Assembly: GCA_025890175.1 (NCBI GenBank)
Contig: JANPYM010000007.1
Span: 124,001 to 188,000, forward strand
Direction: 5' to 3'
Length of the DNA stretch: 64,000 nucleotides
Origin: Ciborinia camelliae
Lineage: Eukaryota; Ascomycota; Leotiomycetes; Helotiales; Sclerotiniaceae
Below the pieces are notes generated by a model. The model saw nothing but the letters and a program-made list of their open reading frames with translations. It was not told the origin of the DNA and made no database searches. A program made the position numbers and the translations under genes. Of this stretch, positions 22,501-34,835 are shown piece by piece (position 1 is the stretch's first letter; each line of letters begins with the position of its first letter).

Positions 22501-23220
22501 GCAATCATTATAAAGTTTCCCGACTGAAACGAAGTGAAGAAAGAAATCAGCGGCATAGTGAGCTGCATTTGGTGGATGAGCATCCAGCATCTCTTCGATG
22601 AGTTTTCGCTTTAGGTCCGACTTGGTGACCTTTCGTCCTTTCCATTCACCGAATGCTACGTGGTATCTTCGGATGTCAATATCTGGATTCGGCACGGTTA
22701 CTTTGTGGAAATTGGCTTTGATAGACTGATTTCCATCCTGCGCTGGTTGGCTCGGAAATTCTGCGATTTCAAGCCCCGATCTAACCCATCTCTCGCGATT
22801 TTTTCGTTGGTTCTCTTTTCGTTGGTCCAATATCTGCCTTCGCTGTTCCCCAGTATCAAGAGTTACATTCGACAGGGCTTGAGTCACAGCGATCGTATTC
22901 CCTCCCGATTGCACGCCTCCGGTATGTGCAGTAGTGGTAGATTTGGACGTCGAAGGGCCAGGCATTGGTTGACTAGATCTTGAAGATTGATTGGTTCTAG
23001 AAGGCTGGGTGGTTCCCCAAGACTTACCAGATCTCCAGGCTTGAGTGTTTCTCGAAGATTGACCAGATCCTGAAGGTTGACCAGATCCTGAAGGTTGACC
23101 AGATCCTGAAGGTTGACCAGATCCCGAAGATTGAGTAGCTCTCGAAGGCCGACCAGACCCCGAAGATTGAGAATTTCTTGGAGGTTGACCAGATCCTGAA
23201 GGTTGATTAGAAGACGCCAT
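19588..23220 (-). CDS. Argonaute (QDE-2-type)
   Basis: Five exons: 23220-21472, 21414-20753, 20690-20471, 20412-19975 and 19884-19588; 1121 aa. All phases match. A sixth exon arises if the in-frame 54-bp intron 21776-21723 is removed (1103 aa). Argonautes bind small RNA guides and silence matching RNA. Domain order: SGSGQP-type repeats (about 1-60), disordered to about 120, N domain, linker, PAZ (ends near CVNVGSVQPG), Mid, Piwi. Guide 5'-phosphate residues are conserved: Y and K in LYADIK, Q in TQCV, K806 and K810 in LKINFK. Catalytic positions: D836 (GADVTHPG), E877, D911 (FYRDGVSE). The place of the usual His holds V1007 (AHYVVI). The protein ends normally (VCTPARYADILC, then FYL). Confidence 0.95.
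21723..21776 (-). other. Possible in-frame 54-bp intron in the PAZ region of Argonaute
   Basis: GTAAGT donor at 21776, an ATCTGACG branch-like site, and a TTATAG acceptor ending at 21723. The length is exactly 18 codons with no stop, so retention adds 18 residues and splicing joins HIQG-K-FKTT smoothly. Both forms would be translatable. Confidence 0.65.
23045..23215 (-). repeat. 18-bp tandem repeat coding SGSGQP
   Basis: Three near-perfect 18-bp units (GGTTGACCAGATCCTGAA type on the plus strand) at about 23060-23115, with more diverged copies to either side. They code Ser-Gly-Ser-Gly-Gln-Pro in the Argonaute N-terminus. Confidence 0.85.
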
Positions 23221-26199
23221 TTTGAAAATCGTCTGTGACCAATCACAGGAAAACAGAATGTAGGAATGAAAGATCCCGAATGTAAAAATGAAAGAACCAA
23301 ATTAGAAAAGTGCCTGAACAGCAATGATGACACTCCCACACAGGAAATTTTCTTTTTCTTATAACCAATCCTCTGGAGAGACTGTCTACACCGCAAACTA
23401 TCTTCATGCATAAATCACATCATATGGCCGTCGTATGTTTGATACTCTCTTGTCAACTGGCCTCGTGACTGGTACTCAAACTGTCCAAAACCACTAGGTT
23501 CTAAGAACGTATTGCACGATACTTCATGAAATTCATGCATGCTTCTTGATATTAATTCCAGCAAAAAGACATCTATCATCACATGTGAATAAACAAGCAT
23601 TACTTAAATGGTGTTGAAATATCCATCCGCAAGGTTGAAACATCGATTGCGAGCGTCTGGTAAGGCATGTGTCGCTACCAAACCATCTCAAACACATGAT
23701 TTAGCAAACCCAGCTCATCTGGAAGTTTACGCAGTTCACACCCAGTAGAAAACAATGAACGAGAGGTTCTTCGGGATTAATGAATTTGCTTGATGAGCTG
23801 CCATGATAATAAAACACATGATTCATGAATGATATGGTAACAATGCTTTATGATTATGAGAAGCACCACGTGTCCAACTGGTGTTGAAATGTCGATTGTA
23901 AGAAGATTGCAGAGAGAAAATTAAGTGAAAGAATACAAACATAATTTTGTGGTGAGAAATTGAGGCCTTACGCGAGGAAATGCGGGGTGGTTTCTAAATG
24001 AATGCTCCTTGCCCCTTAAATATGTAAGCCCGCATATTTTCATAAGCGATGTTAAAAGTTGCTCATGTATTTTCGAAAAACACAACCTTCATTACAGAAA
24101 CTCACCCTCATCCTGTACTTATTCCTACATACTGTATCATCAACCCGACCGCGAGAAGAACAAATTGATTTCCAAACCGACCATGGTTGAAGGTATACCT
24201 TCATAACATTCAGTATTGTGTATCTTGAAGCTTTACTTACGATTGCCGCGTCGCACTTTATTTTATGCAAGAACAGAATATATGGCGGTGATAGAAAATC
24301 AACTTCATTGCCCGAGAAAGGGAGTTTCTTCTACAATCAGCATGATTTAAAATATCAATTGACAATTTTTCTTTGTTGATTATTAGACGAGGGTTCTTCC
24401 AATCTTCTAATATTCTCCAGGTTCATCATTTTCTCATTCGTAGAATGGGGAAATTATAAACAAAAACAAAGGAGAGGAGAGGAGAGGAGAGGAGAGGAGA
24501 GGAATTTCATTCGTGCCGGAAGGGTAGTCATGGTTCGGGATGAAGGGATAATGGAGACATTCATAACCAGGACGAAAGCCACCACTTGAATGTAGGCAAA
24601 ATCATAGACTGATATGGCCACGAAGTGGTTAATCAACGTGCCGATTGGCTACGCGATGAGCTTTTGATAATTTGGGGTGAGCAAAATTTCTTAGCTAGAA
24701 TGAAGCGAATACATGAGGCTTGATAATATAAAGTCAACAGCCTAGCCCCATCCTTCAAAACCCCTAAAGCACCTACAGGATACTGATTGATCCGCGCTTA
24801 TTTTCTTCTCCCAAAAACCTAACCGTATCCTTCTCCTCCATTCCGAATAATGAATGCTGCTCAGATCTACTATGACCATCAACCGGGTCACCACAAAGAG
24901 CGTATTTCAAGGAGAAAGAAGCGCAAATAGTTTGAAGTTGAAGGCTTAGCCGATCAATAAGTAGGCCATTTACAGGTAGTATACAACGGCAATTTTCGCA
25001 TATAATAAGGGGGGTACCCTGATAACTTTATGCATAGCAACTTCAGTTCCATGCAATTCAGCAAGAAGAGATTGAGATGGAGAGATGGTGAGAAATATGA
25101 AGCCAGGTAAGCAAGCAAGCATTTCCGCTGCGATTTTTCACTGCAGTATTATTCAAAAAAGCAGGAAAAAGAAGCCATAAACATCCCACATACAACTTCA
25201 TCGTGAAAACCATGTTTGTTCCCTCAGGTCAGGCTTCTTTATTTCATCTAATCCAATCTATTTGATTACGAATTTGCGATTATATAATGCCAGTAAGAAA
25301 TCGAAGCATAGTATAAAAAGAATGAAGTAAATATATTAGATGAAAAAGAAATAGAGGAAATATAATGATGATACCCATTCGAACCTCGAACTTCAAACTT
25401 CGAATTTCCTTAGATATTCTCCTTTCGTTTTAATTTTTATTGATATATAGATATAAATTAGTTCTATATACACTAGCTTAGTCATCAGGCTAGGTTCTAT
25501 GGAATTGGAGATTCCATAGAACTTAGCTCCTTACACAATAATACTATGTTTAATAATTTTTCAATAAATATAATCCGATGATATTATATACCTAGTGAAA
25601 ACTCTGAGAGGGAGGAAAATATCATATTTTATGTCTCTATCTATATCTATATTTATATAACCAGGTATCTGGGTAACTAGTCATTAGTAACATATCATAA
25701 TTACTATATATTTATATGATAATAAAGCCCGAACTCAAATCAAAATCTTTTTCTTCCTCCCTTCCTTCTTTCCAATCAATCCATACAGCACCTCTCTCCA
25801 GCTATCTATAACTGTAATCTTACCAAACCCAATCGTCTCACCTCTAAGTGACTCAAACTTATCAAGTAAACAAAACAAAACCAAATAGAAATAGAGCCAA
25901 TCCTTAATACTTCTGAAACCTCGATTGACAAAATCAATAATCAATCAAAAGATCTCAAAAATAAATCTGGGCTCTCACTCCTCAGTATCTCCTCTTCTTC
26001 AAGTCAATATATTCAGTACATGCGATGATGTAATAGTCCCGCCTCGGTCGTTATTTTCAACTTGGGGGAAGTGTAACGCTGACAAGTGTCACAGCCAGCC
26101 ATCCAGCCACACGATATATAGAAAGAAGAGCAATTAGAGCTCTTCCAAGTTCCAATTTCAAATACTCAAAAACAATTTTAATCACTTTTATGAATGTAT
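23221..26199. other. Argonaute upstream region and AT-rich desert, no gene
   Basis: 3 kb without a supported gene. The Argonaute promoter lies at the left end (a CCAAT sequence at about 23365). The 25.2-26.2 kb part is strongly AT-rich. A GGAGA array sits at 24471-24502. Open frames are short and without motifs. Confidence 0.5.
24471..24502. repeat. (GGAGA)n pentanucleotide array
   Basis: About six perfect copies of GGAGA. Confidence 0.95.
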
Positions 26200-26771
26200 T
26201 ACTCTTGAATAGACTGCGCAACGGGGCCCCGCGGGGCGGGTATTGAAGCTAGCGGATTATTTGCAAATAACCCGTATGTGAGACAAATATTGTCAAATCC
26301 CAATGGATACTCTGTATCCTGTATAGATTATTTGCAAATAATTTGCAAATAATCCATTTATTCGTAAAGTATAGATTATTTACAAATAATTTGTAAATTA
26401 TAAATTTTTAATAGATTTTTAATGGATTTTATAGATCTTACTTATTTTTTAAAGTTATTTACAATTTTTATATTAATTTTTATATTAATCTAATATTTTT
26501 ATATTATATTTATAAATATTTATAAAACCTGCAAAGTACAAATAAATAAATTATTTGCAAATAACCTACAAATATACAAATAACCCATCTACCCGTTCCG
26601 TACAGATTATTTGCAAATAATTTGCAAATAACCTATACAAAGCAAATAATTTTGAAATTCTAATAAAGCCCCACAAAACGGGTAAAAGATTTTGTAAATA
26701 ATCCGTAGGGCAAATAACCCGCGGGTACCTGTACGGGGCGGGTATTTTATACACAGTCTACTCTTGAATAG
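26200..26771. mobile_element. Putative 545-bp non-autonomous mobile element with 13-bp flanking direct repeats
   Basis: TACTCTTGAATAG occurs at 26200-26212 and again at 26759-26771, bracketing a foreign-looking segment that starts ACTG and ends CAGT. Inside are GC-rich ends (CGGGGCGGGTATT at both, same orientation) and an AT-rich core with at least four copies of the palindrome ATTATTTGCAAATAAT, some altered by G-to-A or C-to-T. There is no open frame for a transposase. The long target duplication does not fit a common DNA transposon class, so the class is open. Confidence 0.6.
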
Positions 26772-27351
26772 CTTTTATGCCAACTAGATTTTGATCTTTA
26801 AATGTCTCCGATCCGATTGTTGAACTGTTTGGATCGTTGTACACGCTGTATGTTATTTTTGAAAGATTAGATCCTATCCTATTCTTAATAACACCAATTA
26901 TCATGTGTCTGTTTTTGGCTAATGATATCTACCTATGTGATAACCCTCTCCGCTCCCCTCCACTATACATATAATAGTTCCCCACCTCTTCCAATTTCCA
27001 TTCCTCCTAATGCTCAGCATCGCGATCAAAATCCGCTCCCTTTCTACCCACCGTATGTCCAACCCATATCTAAGATCCATGCACTCCATTTCCCCACCCC
27101 TCTACATTCTTCCACATCACCTTGAGAAGATTGCCCCCCTTCACAAACCCAAATTTACCTCCAACTAATTCCGAGTTCAAGTTCTCATTGCTCAACACTA
27201 CCTACCTACCTACCAAAAGATAATAATCATTCTATCCCCTCCCCCCTCCTTCCCCTTCAATGATCCCTTAATAACCATTAGAATCTGTTAAATATACAAG
27301 CCAATTCTAAATCTAAATATTATCTCTAATTATAAAAATACTTACTTATAC

Positions 27352-27431
27352 TACATACATACATACATACATACATACATACATACATACATACATACAT
27401 ACATACATACATACATACATACATACATACA
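27352..27431. repeat. (ACAT)n tetranucleotide array
   Basis: About 20 perfect copies; it creates a false MYVCMYVC reading frame on the minus strand. Confidence 0.97.
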
Positions 27432-29157
27432 CAAACCACCAGACCGATCCGGTTCGTCGGTGAATATTCCGCTCCATTCCTTTCCGTTTCGCAAGTTCTG
27501 TCCATTCCATTTTCATCAAGATCTATAATAAACATAACTCTTCCGAACTAGAACTCACACTATACGCTCACGAACTACAATACATATCATATGATATGAT
27601 ATAAAAGTCTAAACACTAAAACTTCATAGCTCATCTCATCTCATGGTGATATACGCAAAGGGTTAATCCTAAGAAAAAGCAATCCAAGAAAAGAGAATAT
27701 CCCAAAAACACAAAATGATATTTCTTTGGATTATAGTTGGTATGATTAGGTAATTTTATATTTAGAATAACGCACTAGCATTTCGCTTCCATTGGGTCAG
27801 GTATAGATGAAATGTTGATTGGATTGGTGTATGATCGATGAGGTCTGCTGGTGAAGTCGTAGTGGCAGTGGTTGTATTTTTATAAGTATGAAAGAGGACA
27901 GGTAGGTAGATTATTGTTATACATGATATGAATTACGATTAATATTGTAGAGGTGCCCACGCGGCATTTCCATGAGAAAGATTTTGTTGAAAAGGTATAA
28001 TGATTCTGGAAATGATGTTTGTGAAGACCGTCATTTATTGAGCTGTAAGATTGATTATAATCACGCTCGATAAAAGTCCCCCTGTGTATGGTATGAGCCA
28101 CGTATTTGAACATACGTGATAGATCGAGCTTCACGAAACAAAATAATCTCATACTAAAAGGTATGAACGTTCCAAGAAGCAAGGAAACCGGCAAGAGAGA
28201 AGAGGTGGAAAATAATCACTGGTACTTGCTTCTGCATGGAAATGCGAGATGGCTAGGGCTTTCTTGAATGCTCATATCCTTTAGACAAATCTGGGATATT
28301 TTCCACAGGTGAAGTATCATTCTAACCTGGAAAATAAAGAGGCTCACCCCCATCGCTTCCTCTTCGTCTATTAATCTATAGTCTCAACCTCTACTTCTAG
28401 TTCCATCGTTATGGCTTTCGTCATTTTCTTAGGTTTAGTACACTACCCAATACCATCACTTCTCCTTCTCCACCTGTGCAGATGATTCGGAATGGAGAAG
28501 GATTGTTTTCGTTATGATCATATAGGATCTTGAGAATCCATCCACAATCAGTGATCAATGTCCAGAGTTGAGATGCTAAGATACGCAGAAATAGGATATA
28601 TAAATACACTCAAAGCTACTCGACACTTGTGTGGAATCTCCTCGTTACGTTCCGTTGGCACATGAGAATGGTCTTTAAAGAGAAACCATGAGGTCATCCA
28701 TGCTTTAGGCAAGGTTATATTATATTTTCATCAACTTCCATGTTGAATCTTCGACCTGGGGAGTAAGAGCTTGGGATAATAAACTTGTCAAAGATGCCTG
28801 CCACGATCATCAGCCGCCAACCCCAACATTTAATAAAGATTTGCCTGGGGATAAACGGCAGGTGATTTGTTAACACCGTACGATGACTTCTTGGTCTGGC
28901 GGTCGAACTTTACATAACTTGTATTTAAACATACCCAGGTGAAGAAACAGAAAAAAGAATCGATGGCCTCTGCGGCGCCACAGGGTAGATCTCACATGTA
29001 AACTTTCAAGACGAGGCGGAGATCAATTTCCGTACAGGTGGAGTTGGTTCACTTGAGTCGAGAAATTCTCCTGACATGATAGTAATACAGGACCTAGATT
29101 CCGCACTCCAACTTCACTTTGTGAGCGGAATATACATTAGCACACTTTCCATCGACT

Positions 29158-29187
29158 CGTTTCGTTTCGTTTCGTTTCGTTTCGTTT
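29158..29187. repeat. (CGTTT)n pentanucleotide array
   Basis: Six perfect copies of CGTTT. Confidence 0.95.
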
Positions 29188-30226
29188 GACGATCAAGATT
29201 AAGATCAAGATCAACCGGGTGATATGAAAAACTTACGAACGGGAGCGGCTCAAGCACATACAAAACCTACCACTCGGGATTCGAAAATCCACAACCAAAC
29301 CATCATCAGACCGAGACGATCAAGTTCAAAACACCCAACCCAATCCAACCGAACCGAACCCCAGATTACATTACGAGGACTAGGTAGGACCTGCGTCCCG
29401 AAATTCTACCTACCTCAATGATTTTCAGGGGTTCCCGAACGGAGCGGGAGCTAGAAAGCCATTTTGGCATTGAGAAGCGCGATCCCTCCTCTCGAGCCAG
29501 CAGCTGCACATGTGATTCCGAGCTCTCATTTACATACAAGTAGGTATAAATTTTTCCCGGTTTTCCAAATATAATAAATATAATAGATATAGTAAATATA
29601 AATATAGATATAAATAAAGAATAGAATGAATATTTTCATTCGTCAGAACGGACTATTGTTTCGTATCTGGGAAAATGTAAAATGCGCACTAAAATCATAA
29701 ATGTTTATATGAAACAGGGACCTGGTGGACACGACTGACTCCTTTCTTTCTTTCTTTCTTTCTCTCAATATTAATACATTGGAAAATAATAAGAGAGGGA
29801 TACAGTACTTTCAATATGAATTAAACAGGGTGCATGCTTAAAGAAAGTATTTCGTCACCCTTTACCTTTCTTACCTTTCTCCCCTTCCCTTTCTTTCCCT
29901 CCTGTCCAAACCCGACTCCTCTAATTCCCTGATGCGTATATATCTACATTGAGTCTCTCTATGTAGGTACGTGTTATCATCCCACGAATCAAAATATTCA
30001 TGGGTGTCAGAGCAGAGCAGAGCAGAGCAGAGGAGAGCCACGTTGTATAATGTATTGTCGAGTTTACACTTGATGCTTGATATATACGTAGGTACCTAGG
30101 TACCTAGGTACTCATTCGCATGCATGCATGCATATTCCATCCATCCATCCATCCTTCCATCCCTTCCTTCCATTCCTTCCATATTATTCCAGAACAAATA
30201 ATAAATTTGTTTTCACACCACCGGTA

Positions 30227-30256
30227 CATGTCATGTCATGTCATGTCATGTCATGT
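30227..30256. repeat. (CATGT)n pentanucleotide array
   Basis: About six copies, shortly followed by an ACAT run at 30285-30305. Confidence 0.95.
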
Positions 30257-30735
30257 GTTCTTGGCACATCTACAGTTACAACCTTACATACATACATACA
30301 TACATATATCTTGGCAAGATCCCAGCTCAAGATCTCTACCTACCTAGGTAGGTAAGTTATTGACATGATAATTTATGATTTGCCAATATTGCCCTCGTCC
30401 ATTTGACCCCGCAAATCCTCCGAGCCGCAATATCAATATCAATCCATCATATTTTTGTGGTAAGTTGCAAGCATCGGATCGTGGACTTCATTCCGTGGAC
30501 CTGATTCCGCGTTTACGGTTGATGTGGTGGTGCTAGCTATTATGTACCCCTTTCGAATATAAAAACTCCTCTTTTTCTTCCCATACACACTGTACTGACT
30601 GCGTACACCACGACTCATTTGATAGGAATTAGTCAGCAGCCATTGTCTTTTTATAGTAACTTGACACATCTCCATGAAATGAGCATGAAACATGGTAGCG
30701 ATCAATCAATCGATCTAGAATCCAATCAACCAACC

Positions 30736-30745
30736 NNNNNNNNNN
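30736..30745. other. Assembly gap (10 N)
   Basis: Ten ambiguous bases, directly followed by a C run and an A run. True gap length is unknown. Confidence 0.99.
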
Positions 30746-32300
30746 ACCCCCCCCAAAAAAAAAAACAAACCAACCAACGGCCCCAACCCTTACCCGCCAA
30801 CTTCCTTTCAAACCAGTCGGGCATTCCCTCCCCTCGGTATGCCCTTTCCGTCCATGCAGTCCCCACTTAGGAAAACCGCACCGCGAGCGAGACAGCGGAT
30901 GCGCAACTTCCTGAATCTCGACTCTCCAAGGCGAGGAACCTCCCGTTTGGGATTTGGGTACATGTGGCTCCGTGGCATGACATGTGACTTGTCCTGTGGG
31001 TTCACCATCCATTCCGTGCATGATTGATTTGCCCCAGGACAACTGCGATGCCCAAGTGGAGCCACGGGCTGCAAAACGCGGCAGCGCAAAGACAATCCAA
31101 AACAGAGGCCGGAAAACCTTATTAGCAAGAGGGGTTGAGAGGAACGGTATTATTCAACATGTTTAATATCTTCAACATGTTTGATATCTTCCGCATGTGA
31201 CTTATGATTGATTATCTAGGGCCAAAAACCCAATAGTGCGTGTGTGGTGGATACCTAGGTACCTACGTTTCCTTCCCATCCCATCAGCTTCGGCTTGACT
31301 TTCTCACTCTCCTGACTTTGCATAATAATTGGAAAGCTAAGGTGCAGGCGGTGTGCATATTACTGCCATTCTTGCCACATATTTCATTTCATTATTATTT
31401 CACCCAACCAAGATGAAGAAAGAACCTCGGAACCAAGCGTGTGACTTGCATGGAGGGGTAAAAAAGAAAAAAAGCGAAAAAAAAAATTTAAAAAAATTCT
31501 ATAGTGGGTAAGCCGAACAAAATGGAATAAAGTGGATGGATGGATTGATTGTCCCACCAACAAGTGCAGTGCACAGGTGAACGAACAAGTGATTTGGATT
31601 GCCAGCGATAACCTTGAGGATCTAGATCCTTTGGGGTCCATTTTGGAGATCACGGTGAAATAAATGAATAAATGAATAAAGGAATAAATAAATGGGCGAG
31701 GAAAAAATCTCCACCGGGTGGGTGACCAGGAAGGCAGGTCTCTCGGCTCGCGAGCCCCAAGAGAAAACCACGTTGAGGATCGCGATTGCGAAAATATGGA
31801 GACGGAGCGGGCGGTTGGGTTGGGTAACTTGGGGGTTTTTGGGAAAGGAAATCATGGTGAGTCGGTGACACTTGGTGCTCCGGAGATGGGAGAACGAGTC
31901 GACGCGCGAGGGGGGGAGAGGCTCCAGTTTACGAGAACGAACGGGATGCTTCTGGATCGATTCGATTCGATTCGATTTGAATGAAGCGAAGCGAAGCGAG
32001 TCCGACGTGTGAGATCTGATCTGGTGGAATGATGGCAATGGTCATCTGGAGAATTGGAGCGGATGGATTTTTACCCAGCGGGCGCATCTTCATTCTTGGG
32101 GCTGCAACACATCGCAACGCAACGCAACGCAACGCATCGGATCGCATCGCGTCAGATTCTGACACATTATCACACAGGAGTCTCTCGATGAATAGGTAGG
32201 TATCTCGACACATCCAAGCTTCGTGCGTACTGTACCAAAAATGTAGTGAGAGGATAAGATCCCAATGGGGAAGCCGAGAGTAGGATTCTTCGACACCGGC

Positions 32301-32336
32301 GGTCAGGTCAGGTCAGGTCAGGTCAGGTCAGGTCAG
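32301..32336. repeat. (GGTCA)n pentanucleotide array
   Basis: Seven perfect copies of GGTCA plus one G. Confidence 0.97.
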
Positions 32337-32507
32337 CCTTGTGTTACCGAATATATCATACAGTATGTTGGGAAGACATCCATATGAATGGATGAATTTA
32401 CGATCGGCTGGCTAATTGGTAAATCCGCATCATGATTGCGAGGTAGGTATGACCGTTTATTATGTACATACATATTTACATAGGTATTCATATTCCTACT
32501 CGGTGGA

Positions 32508-32508
32508 C

Positions 32509-32539
<31 letters not shown>
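32508..32539. repeat. (GAT)n trinucleotide array
   Basis: About ten GAT copies; would code poly-Asp or poly-His in false frames. Confidence 0.95.
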
Positions 32540-33197
32540 TAGTAACCAGTGAAGGTCCCAGATACAAACGATATCATGCAGATTCTGGATTCTATTGTAC
32601 ATAGGTAGGTACTACAGTATATTACCATCATCAGGATGACAATACATGTAATCCCGCGCGCCTCCTTCATTCATATTTACCGAAAAAAGGAATTGGAATT
32701 GGAATTCGAATTGGAATTAAAATCAACAAATAAAGAAAACCCATGAATATCATCTTCTCCACTACAATATCAATATCAATATCAATATCAATAACAAAAA
32801 CAATATCCATAACAAAATTCCATCTCATGCAACACTATTATGGCAACGGGTTTACCCATTTCTATCCTTTATTCGATATCTGGATCCTGCATTTGCATTT
32901 GCATTTGCATTAAGTAGTATATATATATGTATATGTGTGTGCCAGTTTCACCCTCCCACATCCATCCATCATCCATCCCATCCACCCACTGATCCACTCT
33001 ATAGAAAAAAAATACCATAGGACTACTAGTCCAGTAAATACCTACCTACCTACTATACACGCTCGCTTTCTCGCTCGGTCGTAAATAGTTACATTACATT
33101 ACATTAAAGATCTTTAGCAAAATTTCTTGGGTTTTCTAAGCTAGCTAACTCTAGTGGCCTTAAATAGATATAAATCCTTAAAGTTAAATTTAAATAG

Positions 33198-33420
33198 ATA
33201 TAACTATTGGAGAATCAGGTCACATAATTCCGGTCACATGATCAAAGATCACATAATAAACTATGCCGCATCGGATATGGGGGAGTAGTATATAAGAGCA
33301 GCTAGGCTGCCACTATATATATACTCCTTAGTTAAATTAATCTACTATAATTCTACCCCTGTGCTTCCTTCCTACCGTATTAACTGGTCATCCCAGGCAT
33401 ATACGACTAATATATATTAT
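33198..33420 (+). mobile_element. Possible degraded solo LTR
   Basis: A 200-bp stretch beginning near TATTGGAGAATCAGG, with repeated GGTCACATGATC-like words, a TATATAAGAGCAG promoter-like core at 33289 and a pyrimidine-rich tail (CTTCCTTCCTACC). This layout resembles LTRs of fungal Copia elements, which often begin TGTTGGAGAATC. No second copy and no clear target duplication are present, so this is tentative. Confidence 0.35.
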
Positions 33421-34835
33421 ATTTTCATCTAAATGTTTATTTATACTTTCATTTAAACATTATCCTCCTCCATCCCCCTCCATCCCCCTCCATCCCCCTC
33501 CATCCCCCTCCATCCCCCTCCATCCCCCTCCATCCCCCTCCATCCCCCTCCATCCCCCATCTCCATCCCCCTCCATCCCCCTCCATCCCCATCTCCATCC
33601 CCCTCCATCCCCCTCCATCCCCCATCTCCATCCCCTCATCCCCATTACAAATCCCCTCATCCCATCACAAATCCCACATATCACATATCACACATCACTC
33701 ATTCACTCATTCACTCATTAATTCCTTAATATGATCAATTCACCATCGATTGAATGCCATGTAATGTAATGTAATGTATAATTATACCTAGTTATAATCT
33801 TCCATCCTTCCTTCCACTCCACCCTCCATCCTCCATCCTCTTTCCCCAAGTCCAAGTATTTCTTCATAATACAATTTGTCAAACGTGACTGACAATACCT
33901 ATCGATCAATGCATGCATGCATGCATCCATCCATCCCATGCCCACCCAATCCCTTCGCCCCCAAACTTTTAAAATAATCATCCACTGACTGACTTTTCCT
34001 ATCCATTCCAATCCATCCCATACCATCCCATCCCATCCCATCCCATCCCATCCTATCCCATGCCAACCAAATTTATATCCCATCCTTCTTCAAGCCCATT
34101 CCATCATCATATACAAAGACCCAACCCTAAAAGAAGAGTTCATGAATCTTGTCTGAAATGAATCAGAAAGGAAAGCAAAACGAAGATTATGAAAATCCAT
34201 GGTATCATCCCAACGCCAGTAAAAAGAATTTGCTGGTATCAAAACACTAAAAGTCAAGCAAAGAAATGAATCTTTCCACTTCATTCATTTTGCTTTCCCG
34301 AAAAGCTTTTGTGTGAAATGAGAAAGGAAAAGAAATAAAAAAAACCGAAACCAATATTTCCTTCCAGTTTGACCCATACCAGTCTCTCTCCCCCTCAAAG
34401 TTATTGGGTATTGAACCTATGCCGGAAGAAAACAAAGTTTAAACGCCTTGAAATGATTTGTGGAAGTGTGACCTGTCTTCCTCAATCGCTGTGTGAATAT
34501 GTAAAAGAAGAAAAGAAGAAAGAAAAACTAAGACGAAAATCCCCCGAATCCTGTGTTGGTAAAACAAACGCTGTAATGCAAAGTGGAAAAGCAAAAAGAC
34601 ATTAATTCGTGCCCAATGCTATGCCGTGTAATATTCCGCACGTCATGTTTCTATGCCAAGAAACTCCATGACGATGAATGCAGTTGACTGTGAAGTCATT
34701 GTAAGACTGTATATGTACCAGGATGTACCATAAGCCAAACATGTATAAATTGTTGTATAGTATTGTTGTGACTCGATGCGCAAGTAGAAAGACCCATTAC
34801 ATTATGCGACTAACAACGAGGTAATTTCCAGAAAT
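33421..34835. other. Intergenic, 3' flank of the DUF1752/DUF3295 gene
   Basis: 1.4 kb without a supported gene; the left half is a CCATCCCCCT minisatellite and other C-rich simple sequence, including (ATCCC)n at 34024-34053. Confidence 0.5.
33465..33637. repeat. 10-bp minisatellite (CCATCCCCCT)
   Basis: About 15 copies of a 10-bp unit, with interspersed ATCTCCATCCC variants. Encodes Gly/Asp/Trp words in all minus frames. Confidence 0.95.

Larger units (their letters stand above)
26772..33197. other. Gene desert with microsatellites and an assembly gap
   Basis: 6.4 kb without a supported gene. Contains ACAT, CGTTT, CATGT, GGTCA and GAT arrays (listed separately), CAATAT repeats at about 32765-32795, and ten N at 30736-30745. 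Open frames are short, repetitive or overlap the gap. Confidence 0.5.

Noticed and set aside
25735..25944. 69-aa minus-strand frame with a hydrophobic segment
   Set aside because: AT-rich surroundings, no homologous motif, no splice signals that extend it.
27326..27535. MYVCMYVC open frame
   Set aside because: Pure ACAT microsatellite translation.
30629..31042. 137-aa minus-strand frame
   Set aside because: It crosses the N gap and has no recognisable motif.
33449..33684. Gly/Asp/Trp-repeat open frames
   Set aside because: Translation of the CCATCCCCCT minisatellite, open in more than one frame.
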